From assembly GCF_001995215.1 (NCBI RefSeq), contig NZ_MUXN01000014.1, positions 180,926 through 244,925 of the forward strand: a stretch of 64,000 bases of DNA. The letters run 5' to 3'. The DNA comes from Amycolatopsis azurea DSM 43854 (GTDB lineage: Bacteria; Actinomycetota; Actinomycetes; Mycobacteriales; Pseudonocardiaceae). The position numbers were made by a program, and so were the translations under genes. A model generated the notes under the pieces. It was not told where the DNA came from. It saw only the letters and a list, made by a program, of their open reading frames with translations, and searched no databases. Positions 42,848 to 52,323 of the stretch are shown one piece after another. Numbering within the stretch: the stretch's first letter is position 1; each line of letters opens with the position of its first letter.

Positions 42848-43692
42848 TCCTCGTCCCCTTCTTTCTTGCCGACGAGCGCGTGCGCGTCCGGGCCCGGTTC
42901 CGAGCCGGTCACCTGCTTGCGCTCGTTCTCCAGCTGCGAGGCCGAAGTCGACTCGATGATCTCCGAGAGCGACTCCGGGGCGATCGAGCCGTCCGGCAGC
43001 AGCGCCGGGGTGGCGACCGAGTTGGCCGTCGCGAAGACACCCGGGCCGGGCAGCGGCGAAGGCCGGTCGTGCTTGCCGGTGAACCGGTCGACGACGAGTT
43101 CCTTCTGCGACTTCTTGCCGCCCTTGGCGTGCCGGTCGGTGAAGGCGAGCACCATCGCGCCGAGCGCGGCGGTGATCAGCAGCGCCGAGGTGAGCTCGAA
43201 CGGGAACAGGTACTTGGTGAAGATCAGCCGTCCCAGCCCGCCGGGGCCGCCGCCGTCGAGGTTCGCCGGGTCGCGCGGCAGCGCCGGGGTGACGTTGGCC
43301 AGCGCGCGGGCGAGACCCGCGGCGAGCAGCCCGCCGGTACCGATGCCGAGCAGGGTCGCCATGACCCGCTGCCCGCGCAGCACTTCGACGACCGAGTCCG
43401 AGCTCTCCCGGCCGACCAGCATCAGCACGAACAGGAACAGCATCATGATCGCGCCGGTGTAGACGATGATCTGCGTGAAGCCGAGGAACGGCGCCTGCTG
43501 GATCATGTACAGCGCGCCGAGGCACAGCATCGTCAGGACCAGCCACAGCGCCGAGTGCACGGCGTTGCGGGAGAAGATCATGCCGAGGCCGCCGAGCAGC
43601 GCGAGCGGGCCGAGCACCCAGAACGCGATGGTCTCGCCTGTGGTGATCCCGGCGGAGACGTCCGGCGCCTGGGCGAGGAGAGCCGTGATCAC
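42844..43692 (-). CDS. nuoJ: NADH-quinone oxidoreductase subunit J
   Basis: A 282-residue subunit, GTG start 43692 overlapping the nuoI stop (GTGA). Five TM helices lie in the first 195 residues, with FLGFTQIIVYTGAIMMLFLF carrying the conserved Tyr/Gly bend. The hydrophilic C-terminal tail of about 80 residues (ending KKEGDEE) is an extension seen in actinobacteria and absent from the E. coli protein. It forms part of the membrane arm next to NuoK. Confidence 0.95.
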   Translation of the reverse strand: MITALLAQAPDVSAGITTGETIAFWVLGPLALLGGLGMIFSRNAVHSALWLVLTMLCLGALYMIQQAPFLGFTQIIVYTGAIMMLFLFVLMLVGRESSDSVVEVLRGQRVMATLLGIGTGGLLAAGLARALANVTPALPRDPANLDGGGPGGLGRLIFTKYLFPFELTSALLITAALGAMVLAFTDRHAKGGKKSQKELVVDRFTGKHDRPSPLPGPGVFATANSVATPALLPDGSIAPESLSEIIESTSASQLENERKQVTGSEPGPDAHALVGKKEGDEE

Positions 43693-44228
43693 TTGACGGC
43701 CTCCGTCGACTCGGTGGGCTTGCGAGCCAGCTCGGGGCCGTTGACGTAGTAGTCCTGCTCGTTCTCGCCCAGCCGCATCGGGTGCGGCGGCTGCTCCATG
43801 CCGGGCAGCAGCGGCGCGAGGAGGTCTTCCTTGGTGTAGATCAACCGCTGCCGGTCGTCGTCGGCCAGCTCGTAGAAGTTGATCATCGTCAGGGACCGGG
43901 TCGGGCAGGCCTCGACGCACAACCCGCAGCCGATGCAGCGCAGGTAGTTGATCTGGTAGTCGGCGCCGTACCGCTCACCGGGAGAGAACCGTGCCTCTTC
44001 GGTGTTGTCGCCGCCTTCGACGAAGATCGCGTCCGCCGGGCAGGCCCACGCGCACAGCTCGCAGCCGACGCATTTCTCCAACCCGTCCGGATGCCGGTTG
44101 AGCTGGTGCCTGCCGTGGTAGCGCGGAGCCGCGGGGGCGCCCGCCTCCGGGTACTCCTCGGTGGCGACCTTCTTGAACATCATGCCGAAGGTGACACCGA
44201 AACCCTTGATGGGATCAAGAATCCCCAT
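43689..44228 (-). CDS. nuoI: NADH-quinone oxidoreductase subunit I
   Basis: A 179-residue ferredoxin-like subunit started at ATG 44228, six bases after GGGAGG (GTG 44246 is in frame but includes that site). Two [4Fe-4S] motifs, CVGCELCAWACPAD and CIGCGLCVEACPT, hold centres N6a and N6b that lead electrons to NuoB. The gene overlaps the end of nuoH by 14 nt. Confidence 0.96.
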   Translation of the reverse strand: MGILDPIKGFGVTFGMMFKKVATEEYPEAGAPAAPRYHGRHQLNRHPDGLEKCVGCELCAWACPADAIFVEGGDNTEEARFSPGERYGADYQINYLRCIGCGLCVEACPTRSLTMINFYELADDDRQRLIYTKEDLLAPLLPGMEQPPHPMRLGENEQDYYVNGPELARKPTESTEAVK

Positions 44229-45552
44229 CGCCGGCCTCCCTTCCACTGGAAACCGCCGCGGGCTTGCGCTTGGCAGCCCGGGCTTCGGCCTTCGCGAGGG
44301 CCTTCTGACGCGGAGTGTGCTCCGGGACCTGCAGGTCGAGCGGCGGCACGGGGAACCCGCCGCCGGTCACCGGGACGTAGTCTTCGTCCGGGATCTTCTT
44401 GTCCGGCAGCAGCAGGCTCAGGATGACGACGACGAGGATGAGCGCGCCCCCGCCGATGAGGATCTGCGGGGTGGACAGCCCGCCCGAGTTCTTGATCGCG
44501 CGGACCGTGACGATCACGACGATCCAGACCAGGTTGACCGGCACCAGGACCTTCCAGCCCAGCCGCATGAACTGGTCGTACCGCAGCCGCGGCAGCGTGC
44601 CGCGCAGCCAGATGAAGCCGAACAGCAGGATGAACAGCTTCGCGGTGAACCACAGCAGCGGGAGCCAGCCCTGGTTCAGCGCGTGATCCGCGCTGACGAA
44701 CGGGAACTTCCAGCCACCGAGGAACAACGTGGTCGCGAACGCCGAAACGATCACCATGTTGACGTACTCGGCGAGGAAGAACATCGCGAACTTCATCGAG
44801 CTGTACTCGGTGTGGAAACCGCCGACCAGCTCGGATTCGGCCTCGGGGAGGTCGAACGGGGCGCGGTTGGTCTCACCGACCATGGAGATCAGGTAGATCA
44901 CGAAACTCGGCAGCAGCAGGTAGAAGTACCAACCGCTCTGCTGCGACTCGACGATCGCCGAGGTCGACATCGAACCCGCGTAGAGGATGACGCCGACGAT
45001 GGAGAGACCCATCGCGATCTCGTAGGAGATCACCTGAGCCGCGCTTCGCAGCCCGCCGAGCAGCGGATACGGGGAACCGGACGACCAGCCGGCCAGCACC
45101 AGGCCGTACACGCCGATCGAGGAGCAGGCCAGGATCACCAGCACGCCGACCGGCAGGTCGACCAGCTGGAGCACGGTCCGCTCGCCGAAGATCGAGACCA
45201 CCGGGCCGAACGGGATCGCCGCCAGCGCGATCAGCGCCGGCACCGCGGAGATCACCGGCGCGAGGAAGTACACCTTGCGGTCGGCGGTGTCCGGGATGAT
45301 CTGTTCCTTGAACGGCAGCTTGATCGCGTCCGCCAGGGACTGCAGGTAGCCGCCGGGGCCGACGCGGTTCGGGCCGGGCCGGTTCTGCATCCGGCCGACC
45401 GCCTTGCGCTCCCAGACGATCAGGAAGATCGTCAGGATCGGGCCGATCAGCAGGATGACGACCGTCTTGATCAGGATCAGCCACAACGGGTCGTCCGCCA
45501 GCAGCGCCGCCCGCTCGGCGGCGTCCGGCATCTGGCTGAGCAACGGAGTCAC
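44215..45552 (-). CDS. nuoH: NADH-quinone oxidoreductase subunit H
   Basis: A 445-residue membrane subunit with GTG start 45552. It has the NuoH core near the quinone site: ERKAVGRMQNRPGPNRVGP, AEAESELVGGFHTEYSSMKF-like sequence (PEAESELVGGFHTEYSS) and RGTLPRLRYDQFMRLGWK. The hydrophilic C-terminus of about 65 residues is longer than in E. coli. It links the quinone chamber to the proton-pumping arm. A 169-nt gap separates it from nuoG, the largest inside the operon. Confidence 0.96.
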   Translation of the reverse strand: MTPLLSQMPDAAERAALLADDPLWLILIKTVVILLIGPILTIFLIVWERKAVGRMQNRPGPNRVGPGGYLQSLADAIKLPFKEQIIPDTADRKVYFLAPVISAVPALIALAAIPFGPVVSIFGERTVLQLVDLPVGVLVILACSSIGVYGLVLAGWSSGSPYPLLGGLRSAAQVISYEIAMGLSIVGVILYAGSMSTSAIVESQQSGWYFYLLLPSFVIYLISMVGETNRAPFDLPEAESELVGGFHTEYSSMKFAMFFLAEYVNMVIVSAFATTLFLGGWKFPFVSADHALNQGWLPLLWFTAKLFILLFGFIWLRGTLPRLRYDQFMRLGWKVLVPVNLVWIVVIVTVRAIKNSGGLSTPQILIGGGALILVVVILSLLLPDKKIPDEDYVPVTGGGFPVPPLDLQVPEHTPRQKALAKAEARAAKRKPAAVSSGREAGDGDS

Positions 45553-45721
45553 TTCTCACCTCGGCATTCTTCAAAGCCGCGCGACCGCGATCGCGTCGCC
45601 AGGGCGCACTTGGGCGCTCCCGGCACAGCTGACGAGTCGGGGCGCCCTGCCGCCGCGATAGCGGGGCCTTCGGCCAGCGCGCGGCGTCGTGCTCGGTCGC
45701 CTGAGCAGAGCAACATCGAAC

Positions 45722-48193
45722 TCACGCCTCCACCCTGGTGAGCGAAACGGCCGAACCATGGCCCGCGCTCAGGGAAGCGCGGACGGCCGAGCCGTCGGAG
45801 TTGCCCGGGAGCCACACGACGCCGTCCGGCAGGTCCGCGACCTCGATCGGCAACGTGATGGAACCGCGTTCGGTGGAGACCTTCACGCTGCCGCCCAGGC
45901 CTTCGGCGGTCTTGGCCGAGAGCTTGGCGACGACGTCGCGCTGCGTGCCCTTGAGGTGCGGCTCGTCGTCCTGCAGCGAACCGTTGTCGATCAGCTGCCG
46001 CCAGGTGGCGAGGAGGACCTTGCCGTCACCCGCGACCGCGGCGGCGGAAGCGGCCACGGGCTCGAAGGTGGCGGGCTCGGTCTTTCCGGGCAGCTTCGCC
46101 AGATCCGCGGCCGAAGCGGCCGGGGTCTGGGTGAACAGGTCGGCGTCCATCTCGACGGCGAGGGTGTCGAGCACCCGGCAGTCCGGCAGGGCGCCGGTGC
46201 CTTCGAGGGTGACGGCGAACTCGCGGCGACGGCCTTCCCAGTTCAGGTAGCTGCCCGCCTTCTCGACCGCCGGGGCGATCGGGAGGACGACGTCCGCGTG
46301 CTCGGTGACCGCGCTGGGCCGCAGCTCCAGGCTCACCACGAACTTCGCGTTCTCGAGCGCGCGGCGGGCCAGCTCCGGGTCCGGCAGGTCGTCCGGGTCG
46401 ACGCCGCCGACGAGCAGGCCGTCGAGGTCGTTGCCGGAAACGGCCTTGAGGATCGCGGTGGTGTCGCGGCCCGCCGTGGCGGGAAGCGTGACGCCCCAAG
46501 CCTTTTCGACCTCGGCGCGAGCCGCGGCGTCGGTGACCGAACGGCCACCGGGCAGCAGCGTCGGCGCCGCGCCCGCCGCCAGGGCACCGCGTTCACCCGC
46601 GCGACGCGGGATCCACGCGAGCCGGGCGCCGGTGCGCTCCACCAGCCGGTGCAGGGCCGAGAAGAGACCGGGGACCTCGGCGGCACGCTCGCCGACGAGG
46701 ATCACCGCGCCTTCCGACGCCAGCGCCTGGTCGACGTCCTGCGCGTGCTGCGCGATGCCGTCGATCGCGGCGGCCTCGGCACCCGGCGCGCAGGCCAGCA
46801 GCTCGCCGAAGGTCTTGCGGACCGAGGAAGTGGTCCACTGTCCCAAGTGGACGACGCGGGTGCGGTTCTTGCGAGCCGCCTTGCGCAGCCGGAGGAACAC
46901 GATCGGCGCCTCGTCCTCCGGCTCGAACGCGACGCACAGCACCGTGCGCGCCCGCTCGATCTCGCGGAAGGTGACGCCGCTTTCCGGCGTCGTCCCGACC
47001 ACGTGCGAGGCGAGGAAGCTCAGTTCCTCGGCCGAATGCGGACGGGACCGGAAGTCGATGTCGTTGGTGCCCAAGGCGATCCGCGCGAACTTCGAGTACG
47101 CGTAGGCGTCCTCGACCGTCAACCTGCCGCCGGTCAGCACCGCGGCGCCCTTGCCGTCACGCGCCTTGGCCAGCCCTTCGGCGGCCGCGCGCAGCGCGTC
47201 GGTCCAGGAAGCCTCGGCCAGCACGCCGTCGGCGTCGCGGACCAGCGGACGGCGGATGCGGTCGTCGGCGGTGGCGTAACGGAAGCCGAACCGGCCTTTG
47301 TCGCAGATCCACTCTTCGTTGACCTCGGGGTCGTCGCCCGCGAGCTTCCGCATGACCTTGCCGCGGCGGAAGTCGGTCCGCTCGGCGCAGCCGGACGAGC
47401 AGTGCTCGCACACGCTCGGCGAGGACACCAGGTCGAACGGCCGCGAACGGAACCGGTACGCGGCCGACGTCAGCGCGCCGACCGGGCAGATCTGGATGAC
47501 GTTGCCGGAGAAGTACGACTGGAACGGCTGGCCCGACGTCGTCCGCGAAGCCAGGTCCAGCACGTCCGCGGTCTCGGCGGTGCCGATCTGCTGGTGCGCG
47601 CCGCGTTCGAGGAGCTCGATGAACGGGTCGCCGGCGATCTCACGGGAGAACCGGGTGCAGCGCTGGCAGAGCACGCAACGCTCGCGGTCCAGCAGCACCT
47701 GCGACGAGATCGGCAGCGGCTTCGGGAACGTCCGCTTCGTGTCGACGAAGCGGGATTCCGCGCGGCCGTGCGCGAGCGCCTGGTTCTGCAGCGGGCACTC
47801 GCCGCCCTTGTCGCAGATCGGGCAGTCCAACGGGTGGTTGATGAGCAGCAGCTCCATCACACCCTGCTGGGCCTTGTCCGCGACAGGCGAGGTCAGCTGG
47901 GTCTTCACGACCATGCCGTCGGCGACCGTCATGGTGCACGAGGCCTGCGGCTTCGGCATCGGACGGCCGCCCATTTCGACCTCGACCAGGCACTGGCGGC
48001 AGGCGCCCGCCGGGTCGAGCAGCGGGTGGTCGCAGAAGCGCGGGATGACCGTGCCGAGCCGTTCGGCGGTGCGGATCAGCAGCTCGCCCTTGGGCGCGAT
48101 GACCTCTTCACCGTCGATGACCAGCTTGACGTGGCCCTCGGGGACCGGAGTGTCCTCTGTGGACGTACCGGGCTTGTCGGGTGCGATCGTCAT
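45722..48193 (-). CDS. nuoG: NADH-quinone oxidoreductase subunit G
   Basis: An 823-residue Fe-S subunit. ATG 48193 overlaps the nuoF stop (ATGA). The N-terminal ferredoxin domain has CDHPLLDPAGACRQCLVEV for [2Fe-2S] N1b. His/Cys ligands follow in HPLDCPICDKGGECPLQN and LCQRCTRF for N5/N4-type clusters, then CEHCSSGCAERTDFRRGK, a molybdopterin-oxidoreductase-type [4Fe-4S] motif. The rest is a catalytically silent molybdopterin-like fold. It carries electrons from FMN in NuoF toward NuoI. Confidence 0.96.
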   Translation of the reverse strand: MTIAPDKPGTSTEDTPVPEGHVKLVIDGEEVIAPKGELLIRTAERLGTVIPRFCDHPLLDPAGACRQCLVEVEMGGRPMPKPQASCTMTVADGMVVKTQLTSPVADKAQQGVMELLLINHPLDCPICDKGGECPLQNQALAHGRAESRFVDTKRTFPKPLPISSQVLLDRERCVLCQRCTRFSREIAGDPFIELLERGAHQQIGTAETADVLDLASRTTSGQPFQSYFSGNVIQICPVGALTSAAYRFRSRPFDLVSSPSVCEHCSSGCAERTDFRRGKVMRKLAGDDPEVNEEWICDKGRFGFRYATADDRIRRPLVRDADGVLAEASWTDALRAAAEGLAKARDGKGAAVLTGGRLTVEDAYAYSKFARIALGTNDIDFRSRPHSAEELSFLASHVVGTTPESGVTFREIERARTVLCVAFEPEDEAPIVFLRLRKAARKNRTRVVHLGQWTTSSVRKTFGELLACAPGAEAAAIDGIAQHAQDVDQALASEGAVILVGERAAEVPGLFSALHRLVERTGARLAWIPRRAGERGALAAGAAPTLLPGGRSVTDAAARAEVEKAWGVTLPATAGRDTTAILKAVSGNDLDGLLVGGVDPDDLPDPELARRALENAKFVVSLELRPSAVTEHADVVLPIAPAVEKAGSYLNWEGRRREFAVTLEGTGALPDCRVLDTLAVEMDADLFTQTPAASAADLAKLPGKTEPATFEPVAASAAAVAGDGKVLLATWRQLIDNGSLQDDEPHLKGTQRDVVAKLSAKTAEGLGGSVKVSTERGSITLPIEVADLPDGVVWLPGNSDGSAVRASLSAGHGSAVSLTRVEA

Positions 48194-49470
48194 GCCTGCG
48201 CCCCCACCAATTCGCGCTTGTTTGCTTGACACAAAGCCAGGAACTCGTCCCGGAAGTACTTGATCCCGCTCTGGATCGGCGAGACCGCGCCGTCGCCGAG
48301 CGCGCAGAACGAGCGGCCGAGGATGTTGTCGCAGACGTCGAGCAGGGTGTCGATGTCCTCCTCGGTGCCCTTGCCCTCGACCATGCGCTCCAGGATCTGC
48401 GCCAGCCAGTACGTGCCCTCACGGCAAGGCGTGCACTTGCCGCAGGACTCGTGCTCGTAGAACTGCGTCCACTTCATCACGGCCCACGGCACGGAAACGG
48501 TGTCGTTGAAGACCTGCACGGCCGTCGTGCCCAGCATCGACCCGGCTTCCGCCGCGCCTTCGAAGTCCAGCGGAACATCGAGGTGCTCGGCGGTGAACAT
48601 CGGCGTGGACGAACCACCCGGCGTCCAGAACTTCAGCGGGACGCCGTCCTTCATGCCGCCCGCCATGTCGAGCAGCTCGCGCAGCGTGGTGCCGAGCGGG
48701 CATTCGTACTGGCCGGGGTTCTCGACGTGGCCGGAGATCGAGTAGATCTTCGGGCCGGGCGACTTCTCGCGGCCCATCTGGCGGAACCAGTCCGAACCGC
48801 CGTTGATGATGTATGGCGCGCTGGCGATGGTCTCGACGTTGTTGACCGTGGTCGGCGCCGCGTAGAGACCGGCGGCGGCCGGGAACGGCGGCTTGAGCCG
48901 CGGCTGGCCGCGGCGGCCTTCCAGCGAGTCCAGCAGCGCCGTCTCCTCACCGCAGATGTACGCCCCGGCGCCCGCGTGCACGGTGATGTCGAGGTCGAAT
49001 CCGGAGTCGAGGATGTTCTTGCCGAGGTAACCGGCGTCGTAGGCCTCGCGCACGGCCGCGTTGAGACGGCGGATGCAGTGCAGCGCCTCGCCGCGGACGT
49101 AGATGAAGCAGTGGTGCGAACGCATCGCGTACGAGGCGATGACGCAGCCCTCGATCAGCGAGTGCGGGTCCGCCATCATCAGCGGGATGTCCTTGCAGGT
49201 GCCCGGCTCGCCCTCGTCGGCGTTGATGACGAGGTAGTGCGGCTTGTCCTCGTTCGGCGGCATGAAGGACCACTTGATGCCGGCCGGGAAGCCCGCGCCG
49301 CCCCGGCCGCGGAGGCCGGAGTCCTTGACCAGCTGGACGATCTGCTCGGGAGTGGCCTTGAGCGCCTTGCGGATCGCGGTGTAGCCCTCAAGGGCTTCGT
49401 AGGACTGGATCGTCCACGAGTTGGGCGAAAGCCAGCGCTTCGTGAGGACCGGAGTGATGGGATCGGCCAT
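48190..49470 (-). CDS. nuoF: NADH-quinone oxidoreductase subunit F (NADH-binding)
   Basis: A 426-residue flavoprotein. ATG 49470 overlaps the nuoE stop (TAATG). NADH and FMN are bound by GLRGRGGAGFPAGIKW and CGEETALLDSLEGRRGQPR; the [4Fe-4S] N3 ligands are in ESCGKCTPCREGT plus a downstream Cys (DNILGRSFCALG). It accepts hydride from NADH and passes electrons to NuoG. Confidence 0.97.
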   Translation of the reverse strand: MADPITPVLTKRWLSPNSWTIQSYEALEGYTAIRKALKATPEQIVQLVKDSGLRGRGGAGFPAGIKWSFMPPNEDKPHYLVINADEGEPGTCKDIPLMMADPHSLIEGCVIASYAMRSHHCFIYVRGEALHCIRRLNAAVREAYDAGYLGKNILDSGFDLDITVHAGAGAYICGEETALLDSLEGRRGQPRLKPPFPAAAGLYAAPTTVNNVETIASAPYIINGGSDWFRQMGREKSPGPKIYSISGHVENPGQYECPLGTTLRELLDMAGGMKDGVPLKFWTPGGSSTPMFTAEHLDVPLDFEGAAEAGSMLGTTAVQVFNDTVSVPWAVMKWTQFYEHESCGKCTPCREGTYWLAQILERMVEGKGTEEDIDTLLDVCDNILGRSFCALGDGAVSPIQSGIKYFRDEFLALCQANKRELVGAQA

Positions 49471-50222
49471 TACTTCTTCTCCACTTCGGGGAGCGGGACG
49501 TCCTTCATCGCGGGCGCGGTCCAGCCGCGGTCCTGCGCGACCTGCGCTCCCCGCAGGGTTTCGACGGCCTGCGAAGGACCGTCGACGTCCGTGCGGTACT
49601 GCTGCGCGTCCTCCGGGAAGAACCCGGCGAGCTGGAGTTCGGCGCCCTTGAAGCTCGTCAGCGGCGCGCCGCGCGTCGGAGCGGGCTTCTTGCCCGCCTG
49701 CAACGCGTCGACCAGCGCGACGGCCTTTTCCTCGGTCTGGTTGTCGAAGTACTCGTAGTTGACCTGGATGACCGGGGCGAGGTCACAGGCCGCGAGGCAT
49801 TCGGCGTGTTCGAGGGTGATCGAACCCGGCTCGTTCGGCGTGCCCGCGGTCTCGTTGTGCTCCAGCGGCTTCTCCTCGGAACCGAGGTGCGTCTGGAGCT
49901 TCTCGTAGATCGCGTCGCCGCCCATGGCCGCGCAGAGCGTGTTCGTGCAGACGCTCACCAGGTGCTCGCCGCACGGACGGCGCTTGTACATGGTGTAGAA
50001 CGTCGCGACCGCGCTGACCTCGGCGTCGGACAGGTCCAGGTTCTTCGCGCAGAAGGCGATGCCCTCCTGGCTCACGTACCCCTGCACCGACTGCACCAGG
50101 TGCAGCATCGGCAGCAGCGCCGACCGCGACTGCGGGTAACGCGAGATCAGGTCCTGCGCCTTGGCGTAGGTGTCCGCATCGAAGACGTCGTCGGCCGCGG
50201 CCTGTTCGGATGCTTGGGTCAT
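49470..50222 (-). CDS. nuoE: NADH-quinone oxidoreductase subunit E
   Basis: A 250-residue thioredoxin-fold [2Fe-2S] subunit (N1a). The ligands are in VCTNTLCAAMGG and ECLAACDLAPVIQVN. ATG 50222 overlaps the nuoD stop (ATGA). About 70 residues beyond the core (KKPAPTRGAPLTSF onward) form an actinobacterial C-terminal extension. Works with NuoF in the NADH-oxidising module. Confidence 0.96.
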   Translation of the reverse strand: MTQASEQAAADDVFDADTYAKAQDLISRYPQSRSALLPMLHLVQSVQGYVSQEGIAFCAKNLDLSDAEVSAVATFYTMYKRRPCGEHLVSVCTNTLCAAMGGDAIYEKLQTHLGSEEKPLEHNETAGTPNEPGSITLEHAECLAACDLAPVIQVNYEYFDNQTEEKAVALVDALQAGKKPAPTRGAPLTSFKGAELQLAGFFPEDAQQYRTDVDGPSQAVETLRGAQVAQDRGWTAPAMKDVPLPEVEKK

Positions 50223-51550
50223 CGGTCCACTCCCCCCATGACGGGGTCGATCGAGGCGATGGCGGCGATCACGTCCGCCACCAGGCCGCCTTCGGCCATC
50301 GCGGGCATCGACTGCAGGTTCACGAAACTCGGTTCGCGCACGTGGACCCGCAGCGGCCTGGTGCCGCCGTCGGAGACCAGGTGCACCCCGAGCTCACCGC
50401 GCGGCGATTCGACCGCCGTGTAGGTCTGGCCCGGCGGGACCTTGAAGCCCTCGGTGACCAGCTTGAAGTGATGGATCAGCGATTCCATCGACTGGCCCAT
50501 GATCTTGCGGACGTGCTCCAGCGAGTTGCCCATGCCGTCGCTGCCGATCGAGAGCTGCGCGGGCCAGGCGACCTTCTTGTCCTCGACCATGACCGGGCCC
50601 GGCTCGAGCTTCTTCAGGCACTGCTTGATGATCCGCAGGCTCTGGTGCATCTCCTCGACGCGGATCAGGTACCGCGCCCAGCAGTCCGCGTCGGTCGAGG
50701 TCGGGATGTCGAACTCGAACTCGTCGTAGCGGGAGTACGGCTCGGTCTTGCGCATGTCCCACGGGAGGCCCGCGCTGCGCAGCACCGGACCGGTGACGCC
50801 GAGCGCGAGGCACGCGTCGACCGGCAGGTACCCGACGCCCTTGAGCCGGTTGCGCCAGATCGGCTGACCGGTGAAGAGCTTGTCGTACAAGGGAAGCCGC
50901 TCGTCCATCGTCTTGACGAACGCGCTGACGACCTCTTGGTAGTCGGCCGGCATGTCCTGCGCGAGACCGCCGGGGCGGATGAACGCGTGGTTCATCCGGA
51001 GACCGGTGAGGTGCTCCAGCAGGTGCAGGACCTCTTCACGCTCACGGAAACCGAGCGTCATCGCCGTGGTTGCGCCGAGTTCCATACCGCCGGTGGCGAT
51101 GTAGACCAGGTGCGAACCGATGCGGTTGATCTCCAGCAGCATCACGCGCAGCAGCTCGGCACGGCGCGGGGCCTGGATGCCGAGCAGCTTCTCGACGCCG
51201 AGGCAGTACGAGAGTTCGGTGGAGAGCGGCGCGAGGTAGTCCATGCGCGTCACGAAGGTGACGCCCTGGGTCCACGTGCGGTACTCGCAGTTCTTCTCGA
51301 TCCCGGTGTGCAGGTAGCCGATGACCGAGCGGAGCTGGGTGACGGTCTCGCCCTCCATCTCCAGCACGAGCCGGAGCACGCCGTGCGTCGACGGGTGCTG
51401 CGGGCCCATGTTGATGACCATGCGCTCGTCGTGGCGGGAGTCCTCGATGAGGTCTTCCCAGTCACCACCGGAAACGGTGTAGACGCGGCCTTCGGTGGTG
51501 TCGCGCGAGTCGGCCTCGGGGACTTCCGTTGCTTCTTCGTGAATGCTCAC
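50219..51550 (-). CDS. nuoD: NADH-quinone oxidoreductase subunit D
   Basis: A 443-residue 49-kDa-type subunit. GTG 51550 overlaps the nuoC stop (GTGA). It contains NMGPQHPSTHGVLRLVLEM and YLHTGIEKNCEYRTW near the quinone site, and PRGELGVHLVSDGG toward the C-terminus. The hydrogenase-like fold has no metal site. With NuoB it forms the quinone-reduction site. Confidence 0.97.
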   Translation of the reverse strand: MSIHEEATEVPEADSRDTTEGRVYTVSGGDWEDLIEDSRHDERMVINMGPQHPSTHGVLRLVLEMEGETVTQLRSVIGYLHTGIEKNCEYRTWTQGVTFVTRMDYLAPLSTELSYCLGVEKLLGIQAPRRAELLRVMLLEINRIGSHLVYIATGGMELGATTAMTLGFREREEVLHLLEHLTGLRMNHAFIRPGGLAQDMPADYQEVVSAFVKTMDERLPLYDKLFTGQPIWRNRLKGVGYLPVDACLALGVTGPVLRSAGLPWDMRKTEPYSRYDEFEFDIPTSTDADCWARYLIRVEEMHQSLRIIKQCLKKLEPGPVMVEDKKVAWPAQLSIGSDGMGNSLEHVRKIMGQSMESLIHHFKLVTEGFKVPPGQTYTAVESPRGELGVHLVSDGGTRPLRVHVREPSFVNLQSMPAMAEGGLVADVIAAIASIDPVMGGVDR

Positions 51551-52323
51551 GAGTAAGACCTCCGCTGGTCCGGCGGCGGGATCTCCGCGCCCTTGTATTC
51601 GACCGGGATCCCGCCGAGCGGGTAGTCCTTGCGCTGGGGGTGACCGTCCCAGTCGTCCGGCATGAGGATGCGGGTGAGCGCGGGGTGCCCGTCGTAGACG
51701 ATGCCGAACATGTCCCAGGCTTCCCGCTCCTGCCAGTCGGCGGTCGGGTAGAGCCCGACCAGCGACGGGACGTGCGGGTCCTCGATGTCGAGGGTGACCT
51801 CGACGCGGATCCGGCGGCGGTAGGTCATCGACGTGAAGTGGTAGACCGAGTGCAGCCGCTGCGGGACGTCCACGCCGTAGTCCACACCGGACACCGAGCT
51901 CAGCAACTCGAAGCGGAGACCGGCGTCGTCGCGCAGGGTCCTGGCGATCTCGACGAGGTGTTCGCGGACGACGTAGAAGGTGATCTCGCCGCGGTCCACC
52001 GTGGTCTGCTGGATCGCACTGGCCGGAACCTTGTTGTCCGCCAAGGCCGCGGAGAACTCGTCGGCGAATTCGTCGAACCAGCCGCCGTACGGGCGCTCCG
52101 CCGGGGGCGGGCTGAACGCGGGGAGCCGGACGCCGCCGTAACCGGAGGTGTCACCGGTGCCGTGCACGCCGAACATGCCCTGGCGCTCTTTACCGGTGAC
52201 GACCGGCTCGGCCGGGCGGACGCCTTGCGGCTCCAGGCCGCCTTCGGGCCGGTCGGCGCTGGACTGCTCGCCGCCCGTTTCCGGGGTCTCTTCGGGGGTG
52301 TTGTCTTCGGGCACGTCGCTCAC
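51547..52323 (-). CDS. nuoC: NADH-quinone oxidoreductase subunit C
   Basis: A 258-residue 30-kDa-type subunit with GTG start overlapping the nuoB stop (GTGA). The first 75 residues are an acidic, Pro/Gly-rich extension typical of actinobacteria. The core has FELLSSVSGVDYG, RRRIRVEVTLDIEDP and the signature WQEREAWDMFGIVYDGHP, then LMPDDWDGHPQRKDYPLGG. Scaffold of the peripheral arm. Confidence 0.96.
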   Translation of the reverse strand: MSDVPEDNTPEETPETGGEQSSADRPEGGLEPQGVRPAEPVVTGKERQGMFGVHGTGDTSGYGGVRLPAFSPPPAERPYGGWFDEFADEFSAALADNKVPASAIQQTTVDRGEITFYVVREHLVEIARTLRDDAGLRFELLSSVSGVDYGVDVPQRLHSVYHFTSMTYRRRIRVEVTLDIEDPHVPSLVGLYPTADWQEREAWDMFGIVYDGHPALTRILMPDDWDGHPQRKDYPLGGIPVEYKGAEIPPPDQRRSYS

